Below are positions 1 through 8,749 of a stretch of 61,280 nucleotides of DNA, one piece after another. The position numbers and the translations under genes are program-made. The notes under the pieces are model-generated. The model did not search any database and was not told the DNA's origin. It worked only from the letters and a program-made list of their open reading frames with translations. Source of the DNA: Ochromonas danica (taxonomy: Eukaryota; Sar; Chrysophyceae; Chromulinales; Chromulinaceae); the NCBI GenBank assembly GCA_015146655.1, contig VKHL01000164.1, forward strand, positions 1 to 61,280, written 5' to 3'. The first letter of the stretch is position 1; every line of letters starts with the position of its first letter.

Positions 1-143
1 AGAATCTGAATGTGTTTGCCTGTTTTTGTCGACTGCTGGGAGTAATACATTATTACGGTGCGTGGTTAGCCTGCTTTGGACGCCTGCTGTTGTGGTTGTT
101 CAATGGGGAATAGATATCATAAACATTTGGTTGATAAAAGGAA

Positions 144-1163
144 ATGATGCTTTTAATTCTTGGTCTTTTTCTATCCTTATCATCAACTGCTTTTAGTAGA
201 TTGACTGGTTCTTTTTCTTCTCCTACTTCATCTGAGAATAATATCGTAGTTGTTCGTCAAAATACCGAACGTGTTGGTCATGTCATTAGTCTCAACACAG
301 AAACTGGCAAAATTAAACAAGAATCAAATACTACCATCACTTTTGATTGGCCTTATGTTGAACTAACCACTGATAAAACAAGTCAACGTACTTATATTGT
401 CTCTTTTCCAGATGGTTCTGATGGTCCTATTCTCTATGAATTCGATTCCCAACTTAAACTAACACAAACATGGGATAAGACAGATTATTCTTTCTTTGAT
501 TTACAATATGCTGCCAATCAGAAGACTCTCTATGGAATTAAAGTTGTTTCTACCTATGGACGTGTAATTAGTCGTTTTACTGCCACACCTGGAGCAGATG
601 CTGTCACAGCTGAAGAATTATTTACTTTACCCTATATGTGGTATGTAAATGCTCCCTCTTTTGATCAAGTTAATGAGCGCTACTTTGCCTTGTGTAGTTA
701 TTTCCCTGGTCATCCTGAGACTGTCTCAGATCAGAAGATTATCACTTGTGATACTAAAGTACCCACAGCTAATTGCACTGTTGTTGATATTATCAACACT
801 GCTGGAGCCATTGAGTTTATTGCTTATTCTTCTTTGACAAAGAATTTGTACTTTTCAAGTTTGTTGGATGGAAAGATTTTGGTTGGTGTGTTGGATTACA
901 ATCTTGGAGTTGTTCGTCAGGTCTTGACTTCTTTTCCTGCCATTCGTTTGGGACCTCTGACTGTTGAAGACAAGGCGAATTATTTGTCCTTCTTTGTGAT
1001 AAGTGAGCTCCATGGTTCATGGAAGCTCTATGACTTTGGCTTTAGTGATCCTCATTCCCACTTGATCCGAGTTTTCGATGAAACAGATGCTTTTGCTGGC
1101 TGCGGCCTTGTATTAGATCATGTACTGTTTGATGGATGCCACTATGATGAATATGAAGATTGA
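144..1163 (+). CDS. Secreted beta-rich protein, copy A
   Basis: This is a 339-aa single-exon gene. It begins with Met-Met and a typical signal peptide (residues 1-18, Leu-rich, ending near TAFS), so the product is probably secreted or enters the ER. The rest has no membrane segment. It shows recurring beta-strand blocks (for example YFALCSYF, NLYFSSLLDGKILVG, KLYDFGFSD) that would suit a beta-propeller, but I do not recognise the family and infer no function. Four cysteines lie in the second half and the C-terminus is acidic (HYDEYED). It is almost identical to the gene at 7276, with two amino-acid differences: T versus A in the signal peptide and V versus I near residue 36. The start was chosen because the signal peptide follows it directly. 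Confidence 0.85.
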   Translation: MMLLILGLFLSLSSTAFSRLTGSFSSPTSSENNIVVVRQNTERVGHVISLNTETGKIKQESNTTITFDWPYVELTTDKTSQRTYIVSFPDGSDGPILYEFDSQLKLTQTWDKTDYSFFDLQYAANQKTLYGIKVVSTYGRVISRFTATPGADAVTAEELFTLPYMWYVNAPSFDQVNERYFALCSYFPGHPETVSDQKIITCDTKVPTANCTVVDIINTAGAIEFIAYSSLTKNLYFSSLLDGKILVGVLDYNLGVVRQVLTSFPAIRLGPLTVEDKANYLSFFVISELHGSWKLYDFGFSDPHSHLIRVFDETDAFAGCGLVLDHVLFDGCHYDEYED

Positions 1164-1223
1164 TCAATCGTAGTGATATGATCAATGATTTCTGTTCGGA
1201 TATTTCTAACATTGTTGTGTTTG

Positions 1224-1276
1224 GCTTGCATTTTCATCCTCATATCGTTGTCATATGAGGTGCAAGCGTCTCTTGC
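1224..1276 (+). promoter_or_regulatory. Hairpin pair in 3' region of secreted-protein gene A
   Basis: CCTCATAT (1238-1245) pairs perfectly with ATATGAGG (1253-1260) around a 7-nt loop. The helix continues with GCTTGCA (1224-1230) against TGCAAGC (1261-1267), leaving a 7-nt one-sided bulge. A competing hairpin, GCAAG (1262-1266) with CTTGC (1272-1276), uses the same 3' arm. It lies 60 nt after the stop codon, so it probably sits in the 3' UTR. It could be a processing or stability element. The function is not known. Confidence 0.5.
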
Positions 1277-1617
1277 GTCCCTTTTAGTATGATTTCATCC
1301 TGTAAGGTTCGACCAACTGAATAATTTCCCACCAAGCTATGGTAAATACTGTAATGATTACAGCTTCAAACAGCTAAACTGCTCAACTGCCTTGACACTT
1401 TCCCGCACTACAACATGGACATGCTAGTTTTAGATGGAGAAAAGTGAGTTATAACTCCTTAAAGTCAAGTGGAAGTTGAGCGGGTTGCTTGTCATCGATC
1501 ATCGATCAGCAGAAAACAACAAATCAATTACAATTAGTAGGACTCTCTTGTTTCCACAGACTCGGAAACCTAAGGAAAATAGGGCAATTACTTTCAACAT
1601 CACAAGAAAGAAAGAAG

Positions 1618-2611
1618 ATGAGTGATCTAATGGATGAACGTATTCAACAAGCTGTTGAAGGTTTAATCAAAGCAAACATTAATTTTGTTGCCATAGACTT
1701 TGATGTGAGCCACAGTCTTCTCTATCATCTATGAGTGACTTATGAAGACTGTTATTGTCATATGGTGCTTTATTTTGTTAGCAAACAATGATTTCTCTAC
1801 ATACTTATGGAAGATTTTTGGGCAAGCCCGAAGAACTTGCTCCCTTTCTTCGACCTGTCTTTCTTAAGCTTGTCCCTGCCATCGCGGATAAAAGTGAGAT
1901 TCTTTCCCTTTATATCTCATTGTATCGTAACTCTTGCTCATCTTTGTTGGCGGTGGAATAATCAGATATAGAGCTGGCTATTGTCACTTTCTCTGGACAA
2001 GTTTCCATGATTAGGAAAGTGGTAAGTCATCTAATTTTACGTCCTAAATCATTTGTTTGATCAATAATAAGGCTTGGATGAACAGTTGGAGATCAACTTT
2101 GGCGAACTGTTCAAACGCTTTGTGATTCGTGGGACAGGTAGGGAAGAAGATTGGCGCGTTACTGGTGAGTCCCCTTTTCCGTGCCTGTTCTCTGAGATTC
2201 GCTGGTTAGGAGACTATATTCTTTGCATGGCTAATAGAGAAAGCGCTCAGAAAATTGCCTGACCAATTGAGCCAAGCAGCCAACCTTCAAGTCAGCCCAG
2301 TTGCCAGCCTTCCTCCCTCCCATCTTGCCAACCATCGGGTCAGCCCTCTTCGATCCCCAGTTCGTCACCGTCGAGTCAGCCCAGTACTCAGCCTTCCTCC
2401 CGACCTTCTCCTCAACCCTCTGCTATACCTTCTTCGCAACCTTCCAGCCAGCCCTCTGTCCATCCTTCTAGTCAACCCTCTACCCACCCATCCTCCCGAC
2501 CTTCTCCTCAACCATCGGGGAGACCTTCTTCACAGCCTTCCAGCCTCCCCTCGGTTTATCCTTCGAGTCAGCCCTCTACACAGCCTTCCTCTTTCCCCAC
2601 TGGGGATGTGA
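1618..2611 (+). pseudogene. HAD-like phosphatase, copy A, 3' end replaced by PSQ-repeat DNA
   Basis: Exons by eye: 1618-1704, 1782-1893, 1966-2021, 2072-2164 and from 2238. HAD motif I (DFDQT) is split by intron 1, and motif II lies in AIVTFSGQ. The last exon is cut after RKLP at 2261, so motif III (the Lys in LPGK) and motif IV (LIDDDERN) found in copy B are missing. The reading frame runs on through the adjoining PSQ-repeat DNA in a non-PSQ frame (a Val-Ser-Pro-Leu-rich tail) to a stop at 2609-2611. The intron 3 junction is also two bases out of phase with the paralogue at 10070, as in copy B. Any product should lack phosphatase activity. Confidence 0.75.
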
Positions 2612-4104
2612 GCAGCTTGAGAGAGATGCTTCGATCTTCTCCGAGCTACCATCCAAGAAGCTTGAGTGGGTTGGTGGCTTGGAATGTTTTTGGCACGGTG
2701 TGGTGGTGGGAAGGGAATGAGAAGGTGAAGCAGGATGGTTCGCTAACAGTGTTCAACGTGAGGTCGAAACTGTGTGAGACTTCATCGAATGTGTCTGAGT
2801 TGGAAGTGGAGTTGAACATGACGGCGGTGATCGCGAGCAAGAATGGGTATGTGGGTTTGTTGCGGGATGGTCGTTTCGCAGCTTGGGGATCGCAGGTGTC
2901 GATCTCAGGGTGGGAGCAGCACGTGTCGTGTGGGGTTGAGAGTGTGAATGGAAGTGTGTTGGGTGGCGTGAGCTGGTGGGGTTTGGTGTGGTTGGTGAGC
3001 ACGGATGTGTCGTTCGCAGGTGTGAACAAGACAGGAGGAGTGGTGTCGTTCGGAGCAGCAAGTCATGGTGGCGAGGTGTCATCGTCTTGTGCACGTTATG
3101 TGTCAAGCGGAGTGTTGGGGATCGCAGCTGCGTCGAGCGGCGCTTATGCGGCGTGGAGAAGAGATGGGAAGGTGTGTAGCTGGGACAATGCGTGGGTCGG
3201 AGGAGGCGTCTCTTCGTGGCAGGATGGATCGCTGAAGGGTGTTCGAGGGAAGCATGTGAGGTTGAATGTGAGCGAATCCCTTCATGATGTGAAGATGATC
3301 GTGGCGTCGGAGGCAGCGTTCGCGGCGTTGCGAGGCAATGGGTATGTGGTGAGTTGGGGGAATTGTTACTATGGTGGGTGTGCTCCATCGGATCTTCCTC
3401 GTTTGTCGTGGTTGGTATCGGGTAGTCAAGTGTTTGTGGGGGTGAAGGCGGAAGGTCGAGGTCAGATCGTGGCGTGGGGTAAGTCGGATGTGGGTGGAGT
3501 AATTCCCGAGTCAGTGTCGACCGCGTTGTATGAGGAGGAAGTGGTGTATATCGAGTGCAATCGCGGGTCGGTGTCAGTGTTGACATCTGTAGGTCTCCCC
3601 ACACCCTCACCTCACCTCCTTTCCGCCAAGCAGCAAATGCTCGATCCGAGCTCACCAATCTCACCTCCCCGACTTCCACTCCTTCTCCAGACGTGCTCTT
3701 GAAAGCAGAAGAAACAGAACTGCAGTTCCCTCCATAGCTAGATCGACCCCAACAATACAAACCACAGTGGGTATGGAGGCGAGATGTCTGAGGAGGAGAG
3801 GTTGTGGGCGTCGAGTGGAGTGCAGAAGGTGGTGTCTTCTCAAGGAGCGTTTGCAGCGTTGAGGCAGGATGGCAGTGTGTTATCTTGGGGTCATGGTGGG
3901 TATGGAGGAGACATGTCTTCCGTGTCGTGGTTGCTGGGAGGAGGTGTGGTGGAGTTGCATGGTGGCAAGCTGTCGTTTATGGCGGTGAGGTCGGATGGGT
4001 TGTTGGTGGGGTGGGGAAATAATGGTGTGTTTGTTGATGGCAGTTCAGTGAGTTCACTGTCAGTGTCAAGTGCGTCTTCGATGAAGTGGGATGATTTGAT
4101 GTGA
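2263..4104 (+). pseudogene. PSQ-repeat / RCC1-like repeat protein, 5' truncated and internally inverted
   Basis: The frame is open from the junction at 2262 to 3702 and resumes in the same frame to a stop at 4102-4104. Residues encoded by about 2272-2600 are PSSQPS-type repeats (PSS/SQP/RPS units). There is no ATG upstream of 2626, so the original 5' end, presumably a signal peptide, is gone. The rest is a series of roughly 50-residue units of the form AFAALRxDGxVxSWGxxxYGG, which resemble degenerate RCC1/beta-propeller blades. Between 3593 and 3765 the unit is encoded on the opposite strand, so the forward frame enters nonsense and stops at 3702. Downstream units are normal. It may be a host gene broken by the duplication, or a flipped state of the locus. 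Confidence 0.8.
3593..3765 (-). other. 173-bp inverted segment inside the RCC1-like repeats
   Basis: Read on the minus strand, this segment encodes 57 codons with no stop. They form one full repeat unit (LYCWGRSSYGGNC ... AFAAWRKGGEVRVWGD). Turning it over gives correct phase and correct repeat spacing at both junctions: LTSVGG-LYCWG on the left and VWGD-SGYGGEMS on the right. The ends carry a short imperfect inverted repeat, CTGTAGGT on the left and ACCACAG on the right. The breakpoints are good to a few bases because of this microhomology. It is a single microinversion, or possibly an assembly artefact. Confidence 0.85.
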
Positions 4105-5357
4105 TTTTTTGTTTAGCATTGCAATTTTGTTTAATAAACTGATCGCTGACCTCGTTAGTATTAATTTCTGCTCTGTTTCTGTTTCTCTGTTCCAAAGAGT
4201 TGATTTATTTATACTGTGAAGGAAAAGGTTGTAAATGACAGGAGGTGTAGTTTGAAGCACTATGATCGTCGTTGACTTTATTATCAATATAATTATATAT
4301 ATCACACAATGCCATAATATCATGCCACTAGTACAATATATTTCTTCCTTTCTTCTGACTTGTAGTACCTGCTGTGATTACCTCTATTGTTGAATTGTTT
4401 AATACCCTTTGAGTGCTTCTGTCTTGTTCTACTTCTACTACTTGAGCAACTCGTCATTCGCTATGCTCTTTAATCATGCTGTTCCTATCTAGTAATCCTC
4501 TGATTCACAGGCTTCTTCTTCATTGCAAATGTGATTTCTGTTTTGAGATGAAATCGAAGTGGAAGAAGTTTGTGTTGTTTGATTTCAAGCTTTGTAACCT
4601 CTTGTGTGAAGTAACTATAGTAATAATCAAATCAAATCAAATCAAATCATCAAGACAGACAATGTTCATCTAGCAGATAGAGCACAGGCTAGTATAAGTG
4701 ATATCAGCAATGAGCAAGAAAGAGGAACGTCCTGATTTAGGCAATATGAAACATCAATTTGTCTAACCGTGTTTCAATGTAGTTAACAATTTGATGAGAA
4801 AGCATCGTTACATCAGATCACAAAGCTATTTCAATAACGCCCCCAGAATCTCGCCAGAGGAATCAACATACAGCTATTCCACCTGCTATTCTGTCTCAGG
4901 TTACAGGCATGGTCTTGTTGGTTTTCTTTTCGAAACCCCTATAAACGAAATATCCACCGTTGTATTCCTCAGTGGTAACATTAGCCTATTGTGGGATGGG
5001 AACTGCCCTCACAGCTGTTCTAGTCTCAGCCTGGGCTTGTATTGATCTGTTCTGTCCACTATGAAAGACTGTTATGGCTTGCCTTAGCCTATGCCTGGGT
5101 CATGACAACGGCTTATTTAGAAATGTTATTTTGATTTCTCAATTGAAGAGTGTTAACAGTCATTTGTGGATTCCTTCCTGCCGGTTTAAACAGACCAACA
5201 TCACGATATCTAAAGCTATATAGCGATGATGAAGAGTGATTGAAGATATCAACAAAAGCACGAAGAACTGATATTTCATTTCAAAGCATTACACATGCAT
5301 TGAAAAGTGATATTGGTATATAGTAATATGAAATATGCAAGGTACACCACCTGATAG
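4105..5357. other. Intergenic, no gene recognised
   Basis: This is AT-rich sequence between two converging genes. The only structure I see is a pentanucleotide run of about five units (ATCAA-type) at 4626-4650. Short open frames here lack convincing starts, codon bias or recognisable motifs. Confidence 0.6.
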
Positions 5358-6407
5358 CTAAACATGCTGACAAGCTTTTCCGTCCTTGGGACCCTCTGAC
5401 TCCACCAGCATTAGCATCAACTCTTGGGTCAAAGGGAAACCAAGTACCTCCAAGAAATCGCTTGTCTGGCTGATGGCCTTGAGATTTTGAGCAATGAACT
5501 TTAGAGCACTACTTTTCAACTTCTGAGCATTGCACATGTCTGCCATCTTCAACACTTTCGCTGCATTGGTGATGGTGAGAGTGGAGCTCAAGTGGCTTTC
5601 CACCTTCTCCACCAGACCTGATATGCCATATTTGCAGGCGATGGCCAGTAATTGATCTCCATGGTCTGCTAAGTCGTGGTCTTCGCAGTCATCAGAATAG
5701 AGGAAGCGCAGCATGGCTTTGACCACAGGCAGGTCGAAGTCATCAATGTGCACCGCACGCTCAGTTGCTTCAATCATGTTGGATGAGAACATGGCTCGGA
5801 AGACTTCTGATCTCAATGCCAAGACAAAGTGATGAGCTGGGAGTCTCTCTTCTCCCACATGTATGGTGATGTCAGAGCAGAGTGGATTGAAGAGCATGGA
5901 GGAGAGGTCATTCTTAAATGTTGATGCTCGTGGACTGCTATTGGTTATGTGAGTGTCTGTCCATGGTGCATTGAGCACTTTCTTTTCAAGAGCACCATAG
6001 ATACCGAGGTTGACACGGATGACAATGGTGTCATTATTATAATATAAATTCAATGGACTCTTTAATTCTTCGATTGAAATGAATTTAGCATATCCCCGGC
6101 TTTGAAGTGGCTTAAAGGTTGTGATGCCTTCGTAGGTACTATCTTTCCCCGCATAACGGCTGACCAAGGTAATGCTATGGGAGGCTTTAACCTCTGCTTG
6201 GGACTCGTGTTTAAGAAAACACGATAGATAGCCTTTCGATTCTTCCTTATCACCTCCCGGATAGATGGAGACACTCCAGCGATAGCCTCCCAAGTCAGCT
6301 ATAGGACTAGACGTTTGTTTTCCAGTTTCAGATTCAAAATAAGAGAATCCGCGAAAGTTGACGGTAAAGGAGACATTTGATTTGACTACACTTGTTTCCA
6401 GCAACAT
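5358..6407 (-). CDS. MATH-BTB/POZ domain protein (SPOP/BPM-like)
   Basis: This is a 349-aa single-exon gene starting at the ATG at 6407; the frame extends further upstream but without another ATG. Residues about 5-140 look like a MATH domain (FRGFSYFES, YRWSVSIYPGGDKEESKGYLSCFL). A BTB/POZ domain follows at about 175-285 (CSDITIHVGEERLPAHHFVLALRSEVFRAMF), then a short BACK-like helical tail. In animals and plants this architecture bridges substrates to Cullin-3 ubiquitin ligases: MATH binds the substrate and BTB binds Cul3. That role here is inferred from the family. A 12-bp perfect inverted repeat lies about 160 bp upstream. The gene sits between the two copies of the segmental duplication and is itself single-copy here. 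Confidence 0.9.
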   Translation of the reverse strand: MLLETSVVKSNVSFTVNFRGFSYFESETGKQTSSPIADLGGYRWSVSIYPGGDKEESKGYLSCFLKHESQAEVKASHSITLVSRYAGKDSTYEGITTFKPLQSRGYAKFISIEELKSPLNLYYNNDTIVIRVNLGIYGALEKKVLNAPWTDTHITNSSPRASTFKNDLSSMLFNPLCSDITIHVGEERLPAHHFVLALRSEVFRAMFSSNMIEATERAVHIDDFDLPVVKAMLRFLYSDDCEDHDLADHGDQLLAIACKYGISGLVEKVESHLSSTLTITNAAKVLKMADMCNAQKLKSSALKFIAQNLKAISQTSDFLEVLGFPLTQELMLMLVESEGPKDGKACQHV

Positions 6408-6565
6408 GATTACAATCGATCTTTCAACTTCACGTTCAATGCTCTGAAGTATCAATTGAGACAATTCAAGATCAGCTTTGTGTGGAGAGAATTAAAGTAC
6501 TCTGAGTGAGATCTATAAAAGAATAGCTATTAATAAATAGGTTAATTTGGAGCGTTGTTTAGCCT

Positions 6566-6605
6566 CTTTGGTGAATTTCCAATAGAACGATAGAATTCAC
6601 CAAAG
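6566..6605. repeat. 12-bp perfect inverted repeat upstream of MATH-BTB gene
   Basis: CTTTGGTGAATT (6566-6577) and AATTCACCAAAG (6594-6605) are exact reverse complements with a 16-bp spacer. The position, about 160 bp before the ATG at 6407, suits a promoter dyad. It could equally be the paired ends of a tiny remnant element. No similar sequence was noticed elsewhere in the window. Confidence 0.6.
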
Positions 6606-7148
6606 GTAAATTACATTCTGACAGACAACAACATTGTTTGATCCTAATCATATGTTACTGTTATTCACATTCATTCAATCCTACTTCCAACGCTCATGTT
6701 TACTTTGTAATGCAGCTGTGTTGTCCAAGAGGAAGCTGACAGTTGGACTGAAGTTTTATCACCATCCAAAGATAGATCATTCAGTTCTTTCCCCCATCTT
6801 TCTGGTGCCTCTTTCTTTTCCCTCCCAGCACCCGCCGTTAACTCCATCTCTCTTCATCAGCATAATACACTTGATGAATCCGCTGGGCTGATGAGAAGCT
6901 TGTGGTGGACAGACTTCAATAAACATGGTCAGGGATATAGCTCCTTCCTTATCACCCACATCATCTCAACCCACATCGAATCGCATTACCCGGAAAATAA
7001 CGCAACCAAGCTGTCAACCAACCAACCTCTAGTCATCTTCCCAACAAACAAAAGGGAACCCACAGCTCAGCCCATATGCAATCCTAGCAGCAAATCATTA
7101 TCTCAACCACCAGCAAAAATGCCAGCGGCTCCCCATTCTAAATCATCA
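6606..7148. other. Intergenic, no gene recognised
   Basis: This is a spacer between the MATH-BTB promoter and the start of duplication copy B. The frames here (6634-6891 and 6891-7157) show no recognisable domains. It has no counterpart next to copy A inside the window. Confidence 0.5.
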
Positions 7149-7275
7149 AGAATCTGAATGTGTTTGCCTGTTTTTGTCGACTGCTGGGAGTAATACATTA
7201 TTACGGTGCGTGGTTAGCCTGCTTTAGTTGTTTAATGGGGAGTAGATATCATAAACATTTGGTTGAAAAAAGGAA

Positions 7276-8295
7276 ATGATGCTTTTAATTCTTGGTCTTT
7301 TTCTATCCTTATCATCGGCTGCTTTTAGTAGATTGACTGGTTCTTTTTCTTCTCCTACTTCATCTGAGAATAATATCGTAATTGTTCGTCAAAATACCGA
7401 ACGTGTTGGTCATGTCATTAGTCTCAACACAGAAACTGGCAAAATTAAACAAGAATCAAATACTACCATCACTTTTGATTGGCCTTATGTTGAACTAACC
7501 ACTGATAAAACAAGTCAACGTACTTATATTGTCTCTTTTCCAGATGGTTCTGATGGTCCTATTCTCTATGAATTCGATTCCCAACTTAAACTAACACAAA
7601 CATGGGATAAGACAGATTATTCTTTCTTTGATTTACAATATGCTGCCAATCAGAAGACTCTCTATGGAATTAAAGTTGTTTCTACCTATGGACGTGTAAT
7701 TAGTCGTTTTACTGCCACACCTGGAGCAGATGCTGTCACAGCTGAAGAATTATTTACTTTACCCTATATGTGGTATGTAAATGCTCCCTCTTTTGATCAA
7801 GTTAATGAGCGCTACTTTGCCTTGTGTAGTTATTTCCCTGGTCATCCTGAGACTGTCTCAGATCAGAAGATTATCACTTGTGATACTAAAGTACCCACAG
7901 CTAATTGCACTGTTGTTGATATTATCAACACTGCTGGAGCCATTGAGTTTATTGCTTATTCTTCTTTGACAAAGAATTTGTACTTTTCAAGTTTGTTGGA
8001 TGGAAAGATTTTGGTTGGTGTGTTGGATTACAATCTTGGAGTTGTTCGTCAGGTCTTGACTTCTTTTCCTGCCATTCGTTTGGGACCTCTGACTGTTGAA
8101 GACAAGGCGAATTATTTGTCCTTCTTTGTGATAAGTGAGCTCCATGGTTCATGGAAGCTCTATGACTTTGGCTTTAGTGATCCTCATTCCCACTTGATCC
8201 GAGTTTTCGATGAAACAGATGCTTTTGCTGGCTGCGGCCTTGTATTAGATCATGTACTGTTTGATGGATGCCACTATGATGAATATGAAGATTGA
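7276..8295 (+). CDS. Secreted beta-rich protein, copy B
   Basis: This 339-aa protein is almost identical to the one at 144. It has the same signal peptide (SSAAFS here) followed by the same beta-rich, membrane-free body with an acidic C-terminus. The family is not recognised. Purity of the reading frame in both copies fits either function or very recent duplication; the latter alone would explain it. The leader differs from copy A by a 16-bp deletion and a few substitutions within 60 bp of the ATG, so the two copies could differ in expression. Confidence 0.85.
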   Translation: MMLLILGLFLSLSSAAFSRLTGSFSSPTSSENNIVIVRQNTERVGHVISLNTETGKIKQESNTTITFDWPYVELTTDKTSQRTYIVSFPDGSDGPILYEFDSQLKLTQTWDKTDYSFFDLQYAANQKTLYGIKVVSTYGRVISRFTATPGADAVTAEELFTLPYMWYVNAPSFDQVNERYFALCSYFPGHPETVSDQKIITCDTKVPTANCTVVDIINTAGAIEFIAYSSLTKNLYFSSLLDGKILVGVLDYNLGVVRQVLTSFPAIRLGPLTVEDKANYLSFFVISELHGSWKLYDFGFSDPHSHLIRVFDETDAFAGCGLVLDHVLFDGCHYDEYED

Positions 8296-8355
8296 TCAAT
8301 CGTAGTGATATGATCAATGATTTCTGTTCGGATATTTCTAACATTGTTGTGTTTG

Positions 8356-8408
8356 GCTTGCATTTTCATCCTCATATCGTTGTCATATGAGGTGCAAGCG
8401 TCTCTTGC
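8356..8408 (+). promoter_or_regulatory. Hairpin pair in 3' region of secreted-protein gene B
   Basis: This is an exact copy of the structure at 1224-1276: a bulged 7+8 bp stem and a competing 5-bp hairpin that shares its 3' arm. Being part of the duplicated block, it is not independent support for function. Confidence 0.45.
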
Positions 8409-8749
8409 GTCCCTTTTAGTATGATTTCATCCTGTAAGGTTCGACCAACTGAATAATTTCCCACCAAGCTATGGTAAATACTGTAATGATTACAGCTTCA
8501 AACAGCTAAACTGCTCAACTGCCTTGACACTTTCCCGCACTACAACATGGACATGCTAGTTTTAGATGGAGAAAAGTGAGTTATAACTCCTTAAAGTCAA
8601 GTGGAAGTTGAGCGGGTTGCTTGTCATCGATCATCGATCAGCAGAAAACAACAAATCAATTACAATTAGTAGGACTCTCTTGTTTCCACAGACTCGGAAA
8701 CCTAAGGAAAATAGGGCAATTACTTTCAACATCACAAGAAAGAAAGAAG

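Larger units (their letters stand above)
1..2261 (+). repeat. Segmental duplication, copy A
   Basis: This block matches 7149-9393 almost base for base. It carries a secreted-protein gene and the first part of a HAD-phosphatase gene. Copy A has 16 extra bases near 85-100 in the leader, and only about half a dozen substitutions are visible, all near the 5' end. The match stops sharply after the G at 2261. Beyond it copy A enters PSQ-repeat DNA while copy B continues the HAD gene. The left edge coincides with the window edge, so the true start is not visible. The near identity implies a recent event. Confidence 0.97.

Noticed and set aside
2753-3570. Long minus-strand frame continuing left of the inverted segment
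   Set aside because: Only the 3593-3765 part is repeat-like. Further left it is a Thr/His/Ser-rich antisense shadow of the plus-strand repeat array.
4791-5045. 84-codon frame with aromatic/Ser text
   Set aside because: It starts at a non-ATG codon, has no homology I recognise, and lies in an AT-rich spacer.
6634-7157. Two small plus-strand frames before copy B
   Set aside because: No domain, no codon signal, and different composition from neighbouring genes.
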